DNA of 64,000 nt from contig CAYJGB010000005.1 in the NCBI GenBank assembly GCA_964369405.1, positions 35,777-99,776 on the forward strand, read 5' to 3'. Shown piece by piece: positions 16,379 to 25,349 of the stretch (position 1 is its first letter; the number at the start of each line of letters is the position of its first letter). The position numbers were made by a program, and so were the translations under genes. The notes below the pieces were generated by a model. That model was not told the DNA's origin. It was given only the letters and a program-made list of their open reading frames with translations, and made no database searches. Origin of the DNA: CAYJFG01 sp964369405. GTDB lineage: Bacteria > Bacillota > Clostridia > Oscillospirales > Acutalibacteraceae.

Positions 16379-16816
16379 ATGTTTACGGGGACTTATCAAC
16401 ATAACTTAGATGCGAAAGGTCGCATTATTATGCCGACTAAGCTTAGAGATGAGCTAGGTCAAACTTTCTATGTCTCAAGAGGTATTAATACTGTCCAAAT
16501 GGGTAAGGTATGTTTGCAAGTTTATCCAGTTGATAAATGGGAAGAATATTTAAAACGTATTGACGAAAGACTACCATTTAACAAAGCTCAAAGTTTAAAA
16601 AGAATTATCTGTGCTGGAGCTATTCAGGTTACTCCTAATGAACAAGGTCGTATTTTAATACCTGCTAATTTAAGAGAGTTTGCAGGGATAGAAAAAGAAG
16701 TTGTTATTATTGGCTCAGATACTATTGTTGAAATTTGGAGCCTTGAAAACTGGGAAGAAATTTATCAAAATCAATTTGATAATGATGATTTGTCTGAATT
16801 ATTTGAATTACTCTAA
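16379..16816 (+). CDS. mraZ: Transcriptional regulator MraZ
   Basis: MraZ is an AbrB-fold ring-forming DNA-binding protein that heads the division and cell-wall cluster and controls its own promoter. The protein opens MFTGTYQHNLDAKGRIIMPTKL, the first AbrB half with the DxKGRxxxP signature. The second half repeats it as TPNEQGRILIPANLREF. It is 145 residues, the family length. ATG 16379 is used because homology starts there; GGAAGTGG just upstream is a weak ribosome site. rsmH follows 23 bases later. Confidence 0.95.
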   Translation: MFTGTYQHNLDAKGRIIMPTKLRDELGQTFYVSRGINTVQMGKVCLQVYPVDKWEEYLKRIDERLPFNKAQSLKRIICAGAIQVTPNEQGRILIPANLREFAGIEKEVVIIGSDTIVEIWSLENWEEIYQNQFDNDDLSELFELL

Positions 16817-16839
16817 ATCTTATATTTAGGAGGACAAAA

Positions 16840-17763
16840 ATGGAATTTAATCATATAACAGTTCTCTTAGATGAAACTGTAAGTGCTTTAAACATCAAAC
16901 CAAATGGGATTTATGTGGATGGCACAGCAGGTGGTGGAGGTCATTCAAGCGAAGCACTAAACAGAATGGAAGATGGTATGTTAATATCTATCGACCAAGA
17001 CCCAGACGCTATTGAAACGGTTACAAAAAGATTTATGGGTGTTTCGAACTCTACAATTGTAAAAGCAAATTTTAGCGAGATTAAACAAGTGGTAGAGGGT
17101 TTAGGGTATAGCAAAGTTGATGGCGTTATGCTAGATATTGGAGTATCTTCAAAACAGTTAGACACAGTTGAAAGAGGATTTTCATTTCATCATGATGCGC
17201 CACTTGATATGAGAATGAGTCAAGAAGGAAAATCGGCATATGATTTAGTTAATACACTACCTTATGCAAGATTAGCCGAGATTATCAATTGGTATGGTGA
17301 AGAAAAATTTGCTTCATCAATTGCAAAAGCGATAGTAAAACAAAGAGAAACTCAGGAAATTAAAACCACATTACAGTTAGCAGAAGTTATTAAAAGTGCA
17401 GTACCACAATCAGTAAGAAGAGATGGACATCCAGCAAGAAAAACATTTCAAGCAATAAGAATTGCAGTTAACGGAGAACTTGACAGATTGACCGAAGGTT
17501 TAGAATCATCGTTTGAGATTTTAAACAAAGGCGGAAGACTAGCAGTAATAACATTTCATTCGTTAGAAGATAGAATAGTAAAGCAAAAAATGGCATCACA
17601 TTGTAAAGGTTGTACTTGTCCAAAAGACTTTCCAATATGTGTATGTGAAAACAAACCAAAGGGAAAATTAGTAAATAAAAAACCAATTGAACCTACAAAA
17701 GACGAGGTTTTAAACAATCCAAGAAGTAGAAGTGCAAAGTTAAGGGTTATAGAAAAATTGTAA
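16840..17763 (+). CDS. rsmH: 16S rRNA (cytosine-1402-N4)-methyltransferase
   Basis: RsmH (formerly MraW) methylates C1402 in the P-site region of 16S rRNA, using S-adenosylmethionine. The N-terminus has HITVLLDETVSAL and the SAM loop YVDGTAGGGGHSS. DGVMLDIGVSSKQLD, the family block RGFSFHHDAPLDMRM and FHSLEDRIVK follow. At 307 residues it is full length. AGGAGGA lies seven bases before ATG. It is the standard partner of mraZ at the front of dcw clusters. Confidence 0.97.
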   Translation: MEFNHITVLLDETVSALNIKPNGIYVDGTAGGGGHSSEALNRMEDGMLISIDQDPDAIETVTKRFMGVSNSTIVKANFSEIKQVVEGLGYSKVDGVMLDIGVSSKQLDTVERGFSFHHDAPLDMRMSQEGKSAYDLVNTLPYARLAEIINWYGEEKFASSIAKAIVKQRETQEIKTTLQLAEVIKSAVPQSVRRDGHPARKTFQAIRIAVNGELDRLTEGLESSFEILNKGGRLAVITFHSLEDRIVKQKMASHCKGCTCPKDFPICVCENKPKGKLVNKKPIEPTKDEVLNNPRSRSAKLRVIEKL

Positions 17764-18097
17764 CAGAATTGTAAATTTTTCATTAAAAGTCTTTGACAAA
17801 CAATTGTATCTGTAGTAAACTATATATTGTGTTATAGATTGAGAAAATCTATACCAAAACATATTATATAGAATTTTATTGTAAGACAAATATTGTCTAA
17901 GTTATCATATATATTACAAAGTGTTACAAAATAATGTGAACTGTTTTTTGAAATAAAATATTTCAAATTAAAAATCAAAATTAAAAATTTAATTAAACTA
18001 ACTAAAAACAAAAACTTATTTAATTGATTATATACAAAAATTGTGTTTGCGATTTTATAAACACGAGAGCTTTTTTAGATATAGAGGTGTGAAAAAA
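17764..18097. other. AT-rich spacer with a second dcw promoter
   Basis: This gap of 334 bases has no gene. It carries a good promoter at 17793-17821 and then more than 200 bases of untranslated A/T-rich leader before ftsL. No strong terminator hairpin was seen after rsmH, so mraZ transcripts may run on. Confidence 0.6.
17793..17821 (+). promoter_or_regulatory. Promoter upstream of ftsL-ftsI
   Basis: TTGACA (17793-17798) and TAAACT (17816-17821) are 17 bases apart. The -35 box is a perfect consensus. Confidence 0.65.
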
Positions 18098-18607
18098 ATG
18101 GCATTTGATAAAAAAAATGTTGCATATGATTTATCATTGTTTGAGGCAACAAGTGATGTTAAAACTAGTAAAACTAGTTATAGAAGAAAAAACAATAATG
18201 TAGTAAATATTCCAGAAGAAAATTTAAATAAAGTACATAAAAGAAAAATAAATCCGGCTAAGTTAATATCTTCAATAATGATTTCTGTTATTGTAACTGG
18301 AGCTATTGCACTTATAATTCAGGGTCAAGTGGAACTTACAGAACTTAACCAACAAATAAGCAATGCTACTGAACTTAAAGCAGATTTAGAAAGTTTAAAC
18401 ACACAAACTAGAATGAAAGTAGAGTCAAAATACACACCTACTTTGGTTGAAAGTTATGCTTTAAACGAACTAGATATGCAAAAAGTAGATTCATATCAAA
18501 AAGATTACATAAGATTTTCTCAAGGAGATAAAGCAGAACTCTCAGGAGAAGAAAGCGAAAGTGTATTTGATACAATTTCTAATTATATTTCTGAGCTATG
18601 GTCATAA
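18098..18607 (+). CDS. ftsL: FtsL-like cell division protein
   Basis: This protein has the FtsL/DivIC plan: a basic cytoplasmic head of about 60 residues, one membrane segment (about residues 65-84, LISSIMISVIVTGAIALII), then a short coiled coil (VELTELNQQISNATELKADL) and an outer tail. FtsL forms a complex with FtsQ/DivIB and DivIC that activates FtsWI. It lies between rsmH and the PBP gene, the standard ftsL place. ATG 18098 follows AGAGGTG by eight bases. Sequence conservation in this family is very low, so the name rests mainly on topology and position. Confidence 0.8.
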   Translation: MAFDKKNVAYDLSLFEATSDVKTSKTSYRRKNNNVVNIPEENLNKVHKRKINPAKLISSIMISVIVTGAIALIIQGQVELTELNQQISNATELKADLESLNTQTRMKVESKYTPTLVESYALNELDMQKVDSYQKDYIRFSQGDKAELSGEESESVFDTISNYISELWS

Positions 18608-18646
18608 CTTTAAAGATTTATTAATAAACATATATATGAGTTGAAT

Positions 18647-18741
18647 TGGTTGTAACATAAGACAGATTTACTGTTTTGTAGTAGTTAGTATTAGGACGTG
18701 GAGAAGTTGCGTTTAGTCCTATCTAATTTGCGTTACAACCA
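18647..18741 (+). ncRNA. Candidate structured RNA (three-way junction) between ftsL and ftsI
   Basis: A 10-base closing stem, TGGTTGTAAC (18647-18656) with GTTACAACCA (18732-18741), encloses two arms. The small arm is ACAG (18662-18665) with CTGT (18671-18674). The larger arm stacks AGTTAG (18683-18688) with CTAATT (18723-18728) and TAGGAC (18692-18697) with GTCCTA (18716-18721). A TATTTTTATA run follows. It could be a regulatory leader of ftsI, an attenuator or a processing site. I know no family with this shape here. Confidence 0.5.
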
Positions 18742-18809
18742 TATTTTTATATAGTTAAGAATATATGAATAGCTTGTGCTAATATTATAAAAAAGGAGAT
18801 TGTTTTAGT

Positions 18810-21059
18810 ATGGCTAAAGGAGCAAATACACAGTTGATTAAAAGATGCGTAGCTATTGGAATTATAGTAATTGTACTAGGTTTTGGTAGTGCGATTTTAA
18901 GAATAGTTTCTCTAGGCGTTGTTCACGGAGAAGAACTGCAAACAAAGGCAGTTGAACAACAACTTGTAGATACAGCTATTACTGCTAGAAGAGGAACTAT
19001 ATATGATGCAAATATGAATACTTTAGCACAAAGTGCAACAGTGTGGAAAGTTGTATTGGCTCCTATAAATTTTGAAAACGACGAAGAGCGAGAAATTGTT
19101 GCTAAAGGTTTAGCAGAAATATTAGATTTAGACGAAGAAGAAGTATTTGAAAAGACTCAAGAGCAATCATATTATGCTGTTATAAAAAATCAAATAGAGT
19201 CTGATGTTAGAGCAGAAGTTTTACTTTTTGAGGAAGAAATTGCAGATAAAAATGATATTACAGGTGTTATTGACTTGTTAGAAGACTATAAAAGATACTA
19301 TCCATATAGCACACTTGCATCATCTGTGTTAGGTTTTACAGGTTCAGATGACCAAGGTCTTGCAGGTATTGAGTATCAATATAACGATGAATTAACAGGT
19401 ACACCTGGCAGACTTGTAGAAGCTAAAAATGCAAATGGTACAGAAATGCCATATCCATATGAGCAAAAAGTTGATGCTGAAGATGGAAACAGTTTAGTGT
19501 TAACAATAGATTTAACGTTACAACATTTAGTAGAAAAATATTTAGATGAATATAATGAAATGCATAAAGTTTACAATAGGTCTGTTGGAATTATGATGGA
19601 CGTAAATACTGGAGCAATTTTAGCTATGGCATCACAAGGTGGGTTTGATTGCAATGACCCATTTACAATAGCAGATGAAGAAGAAGTGAAAAGAATTGAT
19701 GCTCTACCTAGTGAGGAGCAAGCAGAGGCAGAAAACAATGCATTACAAAAACAATGGAGAAATAAAGCGATTTCAGATACTTATTATCCAGGTTCAGTAT
19801 GGAAAATTATGACATCTGCTATGGCGTTAGAAGAGGGACTTGTAAAAGATGATTCAACATATTATTGCACTGGTTCATATGTACCGTATGAGGGAGCAAT
19901 AGCACTTGGTTGTCACGATAAAGAAGGTCATGGAGTTCAAACTTTTGATGAAGCTGTATGTAATTCTTGCAACCCTGCATTTATGCAAATAGGAAACCAA
20001 TTAGGAGAAGAAAAATTCTGGGAATATTATCAAACATTCGGATTTTCAGAAAAAACTGGAATTGACTTACCAGGTGAAGCAACAGATATCTTCTTTAGCG
20101 ATGACGGTAGTATGACTCAAATGGACTTAGCAGTTGCATCATTTGGTCAAAACTTCTCAGTAACACCAATTCAAATGATAACTTCAATATCAGCAATAGC
20201 AAACGGCGGAGATTTACTACAACCATATTTAGTAAGTCAAATACTTGATAAAGATTTAAATGTTATAAAATCAACAGAAACTATTGAACAAAGAGAAGTT
20301 GTTTCAACAACTACTTCAGACAGAATAAACGAAGTGTTAGAGAAAAATGTTGTAGAAGGTTCAGGACAAAATGCTTATGTTCAAGGTTATAGAATAGGTG
20401 GAAAAACAGGTACAACAGAGAAAAAATTTGATGCTAATGACGATGGAGAAGATGACTATATTGCTTCTTTTGGTGGATATGCACCAGCAAACGACCCACA
20501 AATTGCATTGCTAGTATTCTTTGATACTCCTACAGATGGCATATATTACGGTAGCCAAGTAGCAGCACCATGTTTTGCAGATATTATGGAAGAAGCACTT
20601 CCTTATTTAGAGATAGAAACTCAATATAACGAAGATGAGTTATCAAAAATAGATAAAATAGCAGGAAACTATACTGGTTTAAGTGTAGATGAAGCAATTG
20701 CTGATGTTACAGCTGACGGATTTACACCAATAGTAAAGGGCGATGGTGATAAGATAGTATCTCAAAATCCACCAGCAAACGATAGAATACCTCAAGACGG
20801 AACATTGGTACTATACACAGATACTACATCATCAGATAGTGATAAAGTGACAGTGCCAAACTTAATAGGGTTATCATTAACAGATGTAAATTATGTAGCA
20901 TCACAATATGGGTTAAATATTAGTGTGTCTGGTGCGGTTGAAGATGACACAGGAATATCAACATCTCAAAGTATTAGTGAGGGAACACAGGTAAACACAG
21001 GAACAGTAATTCAAGTATCATTTGTTTCAGATGATAATTACGGTTCACAAGTGTTGTAA
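18810..21059 (+). CDS. ftsI: Class B penicillin-binding protein with two PASTA domains
   Basis: This is the septal transpeptidase that cross-links peptidoglycan with FtsW. A short head and one membrane segment (about residues 12-32) precede the pedestal domain. The transpeptidase has all three motifs: SXXK as SVWK near residue 331, SXN as SCN near residue 392, and KTG in GGKTGTTEK near residue 532. Two PASTA domains end the protein (about 610-675 and 680-745). Placement after ftsL supports the FtsI/PBP2x role; SpoVD, the sporulation paralogue, is an alternative, though it usually has one PASTA domain. AAGGAG precedes the ATG. Confidence 0.93.
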   Translation: MAKGANTQLIKRCVAIGIIVIVLGFGSAILRIVSLGVVHGEELQTKAVEQQLVDTAITARRGTIYDANMNTLAQSATVWKVVLAPINFENDEEREIVAKGLAEILDLDEEEVFEKTQEQSYYAVIKNQIESDVRAEVLLFEEEIADKNDITGVIDLLEDYKRYYPYSTLASSVLGFTGSDDQGLAGIEYQYNDELTGTPGRLVEAKNANGTEMPYPYEQKVDAEDGNSLVLTIDLTLQHLVEKYLDEYNEMHKVYNRSVGIMMDVNTGAILAMASQGGFDCNDPFTIADEEEVKRIDALPSEEQAEAENNALQKQWRNKAISDTYYPGSVWKIMTSAMALEEGLVKDDSTYYCTGSYVPYEGAIALGCHDKEGHGVQTFDEAVCNSCNPAFMQIGNQLGEEKFWEYYQTFGFSEKTGIDLPGEATDIFFSDDGSMTQMDLAVASFGQNFSVTPIQMITSISAIANGGDLLQPYLVSQILDKDLNVIKSTETIEQREVVSTTTSDRINEVLEKNVVEGSGQNAYVQGYRIGGKTGTTEKKFDANDDGEDDYIASFGGYAPANDPQIALLVFFDTPTDGIYYGSQVAAPCFADIMEEALPYLEIETQYNEDELSKIDKIAGNYTGLSVDEAIADVTADGFTPIVKGDGDKIVSQNPPANDRIPQDGTLVLYTDTTSSDSDKVTVPNLIGLSLTDVNYVASQYGLNISVSGAVEDDTGISTSQSISEGTQVNTGTVIQVSFVSDDNYGSQVL

Positions 21060-21077
21060 AAAGGGGAGGAATAAAAA

Positions 21078-21635
21078 ATGTCTGAAGCAGTTAACACGAT
21101 TATCAGAAAAGAAAGCACAATAGCACTGATTAGTGGAGAGGAAAAAACACAAAAGTGTTTAGAGTTTTTAAAAAAATGTCTTGCGTACAGTGGGGCAGTG
21201 ATTACAAGCGAAAATGTATCGATAAACACAAATAATGCACATTGTTTAAGCGAAGTAACATTTGAATATAAAGAAGTACATGACAATTTAGTTATTGTAG
21301 CTGATGAAACTACTCGAAATCTAAGCGAGGAAACTTTAAATGATTTTGAAGAAGTTATGATACCTTATAATTACAAAAATGATGAATATCAAAATATCAA
21401 TGGAAGAGTAATAAAATATTCGGCTTGCGATTATGATGCAGATGTAATAGCAACAGATATAGTTGATAATGAAGAAACAACAAGTTTTAAGATGCTTTCA
21501 GGTGGAGCGAAAACAGATATTATAATTTGTTCAAAGACAATTCTTCCAACTGAATGTTTATTAGCGATTATCTATGCAATGGTTAAAATAGGTATGGACT
21601 TAAGCGATATAGTTAAATTGATGTCAGAATTATAA
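21078..21635 (+). CDS. Degenerate Mur-ligase-like protein
   Basis: This 185-residue protein sits where murE and/or murF usually lie, between ftsI and mraY. The second half resembles the centre of MurE/MurF: GRVIKYSACDYDADVIATDI matches the usual GxVIxYG-x-ADVRAxNI, and LLAIIYAMVKIGMDLSDIVK matches the NALAAIAxAxxLGxDLxxI helix. The first half has ALISGEEKTQKCLEFLKKCL where a ligase has the ATP loop GTNGKTTT, so the nucleotide site is lost. The substrate and C-terminal domains are also absent. It is intact as a reading frame with a good GGGGAGGA site, so it may be a pseudoenzyme kept for a structural or regulatory role. The resemblance is read by eye. Confidence 0.6.
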   Translation: MSEAVNTIIRKESTIALISGEEKTQKCLEFLKKCLAYSGAVITSENVSINTNNAHCLSEVTFEYKEVHDNLVIVADETTRNLSEETLNDFEEVMIPYNYKNDEYQNINGRVIKYSACDYDADVIATDIVDNEETTSFKMLSGGAKTDIIICSKTILPTECLLAIIYAMVKIGMDLSDIVKLMSEL

Positions 21636-21653
21636 TATTGGAGGAAAGATATA

Positions 21654-22691
21654 ATGGACGCTTTGTGGGTTATTATTGCTGCTTTAGTATCGTTTGCTTT
21701 AGCAGGTATTTTAGGTAAATTTTTTGTACCGTTTTTAAGAAAACTAAAGTATGGGCAAACAATACTTGATATAGGGCCTAAATGGCATAAAGCTAAACAA
21801 GGCACTCCTACTATGGGAGGGATTATATTTATAATAAGCTCAGTAGTAGTAACTGGTTTGTTGATTTTAATATTAAATATAGTTACTGTAGGTTCTAATA
21901 CTTCAGCTATTCAAGAGGGCTTAGCACTAGCTTCAATTAACACAATTAGAGTTGTTCAAGGGTTATTAATGGCTATTTGCTATGGCGCAATTGGGTTTAT
22001 AGATGATTATATTAAAGTTGTTAAGAAAAGAAATTTAGGACTTACATCTTCTCAAAAATTATTGTTACAATTTTTAGTAGCTGCTGGATTTTTATTTTCT
22101 ATATATATGACAGGAGGTACTAGTGCTACATTAATACCTTTTATAGGTGTTGTTGATTTTGGTATTGCTTATTGGATTGTGTCTGCTATTGTTATAGTTG
22201 GAGTTGTTAATGCAGTTAATTTATCAGATGGAATAGATGGGCTTGTAGGTTCTATGACATTTTTTGCATCATTAATATTTATGTTGATTGCAACTCTTAT
22301 GACATCTCTTGGAACTGGTATTATGGCAGCTGCACTTGCCGGTGCATGTTTAGGATTTTTATTTTGGAACTTCTACCCTGCGAAAGTTTTTATGGGCGAC
22401 ACAGGCTCACTTTTCTTAGGAGGGTATTTGTGTGCATTAGCATTCATGATAAATATGCCAATTATCGTAATACCAATAGCTATAATATATATATTTGAAA
22501 TGTTTTCCGTAATATTGCAAGTAGGATATTTTAAAATGACAAAAGGAAAAAGATTATTTAAGATGAGTCCTGTACATCATCATTTTGAGATGTGTGGCTG
22601 GTCAGAGATAAAAATAGTAAGTGTGTTTAGTGTAGCTACAGCAGTAGCAGGGATTATAGCGTTACTGTGTGTTATATTTGGAATATTATAA
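21654..22691 (+). CDS. mraY: Phospho-MurNAc-pentapeptide transferase
   Basis: MraY moves phospho-MurNAc-pentapeptide from UDP to undecaprenyl phosphate, making lipid I at the inner membrane face. About ten hydrophobic segments are seen. Family motifs are KWHKAKQGTPTMGGI near the N-terminus, the metal-site aspartates in FIDDYIKV and NLSDGIDGL, FMGDTGSLFLGG, and the histidine loop MSPVHHHFEMCGW. The protein is 345 residues, about 20 longer than usual, owing to an extra loop near residues 78-100. GGAGGA precedes the ATG. murD, which often follows, is missing. Confidence 0.97.
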   Translation: MDALWVIIAALVSFALAGILGKFFVPFLRKLKYGQTILDIGPKWHKAKQGTPTMGGIIFIISSVVVTGLLILILNIVTVGSNTSAIQEGLALASINTIRVVQGLLMAICYGAIGFIDDYIKVVKKRNLGLTSSQKLLLQFLVAAGFLFSIYMTGGTSATLIPFIGVVDFGIAYWIVSAIVIVGVVNAVNLSDGIDGLVGSMTFFASLIFMLIATLMTSLGTGIMAAALAGACLGFLFWNFYPAKVFMGDTGSLFLGGYLCALAFMINMPIIVIPIAIIYIFEMFSVILQVGYFKMTKGKRLFKMSPVHHHFEMCGWSEIKIVSVFSVATAVAGIIALLCVIFGIL

Positions 22692-22820
22692 AAATATATT
22701 ATAAAGACAGATTATAATAAATTACTTACTGTAGCGTTTAAACTTTTTTGTTGTCGTAAGATGACTAGAAAAAATAATAAAAGTTTATATGTTATAAAAT
22801 TAGGTTGGTGGTGTAAACAA

Positions 22821-24104
22821 GTGCAAATAAATTATCCTATACAATATGATTCTCAAAGAAGAAGAGAAGAGCAAGAGAAAAACATAAAAGAAAAATCAAG
22901 ATTAAAATATGCAGTTGAAAAAGAAACTCAACAAAAAGATAAAAATGTGAGTGAAGATAATAAAATAAAAAAACTATTTAATGACTTTTTTAGTGGGATA
23001 TCTGGAATAGACCCAATTTTCTTAGTTACTGTAATTGTGTTAATGGTTATAGGACTTATAATGCTTTATTCAGCAAGCTATCCATCTGCTTACTTTAGTG
23101 GAGAAAATAGTAATTCATATTTAGTTAGACAATTAGGCTTTGCAGTTATAGGTATTGTTGCAATGCTTTTTTTAGCAGTTTTTGATTACCATAAATTTCA
23201 TAAAATGGCTGTTGTTATAATGGGTATTGCTATGCTTTTAATGGTAGTAGTTTTGTTTATGCCGTCTGAATCTGGCGTTAGACGTTGGATTGGAATTGGT
23301 CCAATCACAATTCAAGCATCAGAGATTTTAAAATTTGCTGTTGTTTTGTTTTTAGCTCATTGGAGTTCTGTCTATTTTTATAGAATGAATACTTTTAAGC
23401 ATGGTGTTTTACCAGCGTTGATTATATGGGTAAGCTCAGCGATACTTCTGTTTTTTGAACCTCACTACTCTGGTATAGTTATTATTACTTTACTTATATT
23501 TGTTATGATGTTTGCTGGTGGAGTTAAATTAAGATATTTTGTTATAGGTGGAATAGCACTTGGTGTTATATTTTTAATTGCTTACTCTACAGGATTGCTC
23601 AGTTATGCTATGGAGCGTATGGGTGGTTGGGGTCAAGCACTTATTTATACAACTGATGATATGTGGCAAGATACGTGGCAAACTAGAAACTCAATGTATG
23701 CTATAGGCTCAGGTGGTCTTTGGGGGTTAGGTATTGGACAGTCAAGACAGAAATATTTGTATCTCCCAGAACCTCAAAATGACTTTATTTTCGCAATTGT
23801 TTGTGAAGAGTTAGGTGTTATCGGTGCGAGTGTAATACTTGCTATCTTTGCATTTTTAGTTATTAGGGGCATATATATATCAATTAAAGCTAAAGATAAA
23901 TTTGGTACACTTTTAGGAATAGGCATTACTGCTCAAGTTGGTATTCAAGTTGTGCTTAATATATTAGTTATTACTGACTGGCTACCAAATACTGGTATCA
24001 GTTTACCGTTTTTTAGTTATGGTGGCAGCTCGCTTATTATGCTTTTAGCAGAAATGGGTATAGTGCTATCGATTTCAAAGACATCATATATCAATAAAAG
24101 ATAA
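22821..24104 (+). CDS. ftsW: SEDS-family glycosyltransferase FtsW
   Basis: FtsW polymerises lipid II into septal glycan together with its class B PBP. After a charged cytoplasmic head of about 65 residues there are about ten membrane segments. SEDS hallmarks include LMLYSASYPSA, ESGVRRWIGIGPITIQASEILK, a large outer loop with LYLPEPQNDFIFAIVCEELG, and SLPFFSYGGSSLI. GTG 22821 is preferred because GGTGGTG lies seven bases upstream; ATG 22761 lacks any site. The long charged head is unusual but in frame. SpoVE is an alternative name; position in the cluster supports FtsW. Confidence 0.93.
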   Translation: MQINYPIQYDSQRRREEQEKNIKEKSRLKYAVEKETQQKDKNVSEDNKIKKLFNDFFSGISGIDPIFLVTVIVLMVIGLIMLYSASYPSAYFSGENSNSYLVRQLGFAVIGIVAMLFLAVFDYHKFHKMAVVIMGIAMLLMVVVLFMPSESGVRRWIGIGPITIQASEILKFAVVLFLAHWSSVYFYRMNTFKHGVLPALIIWVSSAILLFFEPHYSGIVIITLLIFVMMFAGGVKLRYFVIGGIALGVIFLIAYSTGLLSYAMERMGGWGQALIYTTDDMWQDTWQTRNSMYAIGSGGLWGLGIGQSRQKYLYLPEPQNDFIFAIVCEELGVIGASVILAIFAFLVIRGIYISIKAKDKFGTLLGIGITAQVGIQVVLNILVITDWLPNTGISLPFFSYGGSSLIMLLAEMGIVLSISKTSYINKR

Positions 24105-24125
24105 TTATAAAGTGGGTGTTGTTGG

Positions 24126-25253
24126 TTGAGAATTTTATTTGTAGGTGGAGGTACGGCTGGACATATTAACCCAGCTATTGCAGTTGCAAATTATATAAAA
24201 CAAAAAAATCCAGATTCATCAATTCTGTACATAGGTGCAAAAGGTGGAATGGAAGAAAGACTAGTACCTCAAGCAGGTATTGAATTTAAAAGTATATCTG
24301 TGTCAGGGTTTAAAAGAAGTTTTTCACCGTCTGCTATTAAACATAATGTAGGAACAGTTAAAAAAGCAATTACATCAAGTGGAGAAGCTAAAAAAATTAT
24401 TAAAGAATTTAAACCAGATTTATGCATGGGTACTGGTGGATATGTAAGCGGTCCTGTAGTTAGAATAGCTGCTAAAATGGGTATTAAAACTATAATTCAC
24501 GAGCAAAATGCATTTCCTGGAGTTACTAATAAAATGCTTTCTAAACATGCAAAGCAAGTTATGTTAGCTATGCCTGTAGCTCAAGAGAGATTTCCTAAAT
24601 ATGCAAAATGTGTAAATACAGGTAATCCAGTTAGAAACGAAATTATACTAGCCGATAAAGAAAGCTGTAAAAAAGAGTTAGGGCTTGATAATAGACCTGT
24701 TATATTGTCTTTTGGTGGTAGCTTAGGTGCTAGAAAAATCAATGAAAATATTGCTGATTTAATAGTAAGAAGTGCAAAAGACGGTAAGTATCAAATAATC
24801 CATGCGTATGGTCAGTATGGTAGATGGTTACCAGACTTACTTGCTGAAAAAGGTGTAGATATAAGCAAATGTAGCAATTTAGATATTAGAGAATATATTA
24901 ATAATATGTCAACTTGTTTAGCAAGTGCAGATATAGTTATTTGTAGGGCTGGTGCTATAACTCTAAGCGAGTTACAAGTGCAAGGGAAACCTTCCGTATT
25001 AATACCTTCACCAAACGTTGCAGAAAATCATCAGTACCATAATGCTATGAGTATGGTGAATATGAATGCTGCAAGTATATTAGAAGAAAAAGATATAACA
25101 GAAACATCAATTACAATAAAAGTTGATGAAATATTAAACGATAAAAACAAATTAAATCTATACAGCCAAAACGCAAAAAAAATGGCAGTGACAGATGCTA
25201 ACCAAAGAATATACTCAGTTATAAAAAAAGTTATAAATGGTACAGTATATTAA
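24126..25253 (+). CDS. murG: UDP-GlcNAc:lipid I N-acetylglucosaminyltransferase
   Basis: MurG is a GT-B, family 28 enzyme that adds GlcNAc to lipid I, giving lipid II at the cytoplasmic membrane face. The first glycine loop reads FVGGGTAGHINPAIAVANYI. The second is FGGSLGARKINE, and the donor-binding region is VICRAGAITLSELQVQGKPSVLIPSP, ending with NHQYHNA. The start is TTG 24126, which follows a GGGTG site and gives the family start MRILFVGGGT. The length is 375 residues. Confidence 0.96.
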   Translation: MRILFVGGGTAGHINPAIAVANYIKQKNPDSSILYIGAKGGMEERLVPQAGIEFKSISVSGFKRSFSPSAIKHNVGTVKKAITSSGEAKKIIKEFKPDLCMGTGGYVSGPVVRIAAKMGIKTIIHEQNAFPGVTNKMLSKHAKQVMLAMPVAQERFPKYAKCVNTGNPVRNEIILADKESCKKELGLDNRPVILSFGGSLGARKINENIADLIVRSAKDGKYQIIHAYGQYGRWLPDLLAEKGVDISKCSNLDIREYINNMSTCLASADIVICRAGAITLSELQVQGKPSVLIPSPNVAENHQYHNAMSMVNMNAASILEEKDITETSITIKVDEILNDKNKLNLYSQNAKKMAVTDANQRIYSVIKKVINGTVY

Positions 25254-25349
25254 AAATCAAGCATAAAAATCAAATTAGTAACATAATATCTAATTATTGC
25301 ATAAAATATGAAGTAAGTACTTTTATTAGCAATTGGAAGGATGTTGTGT

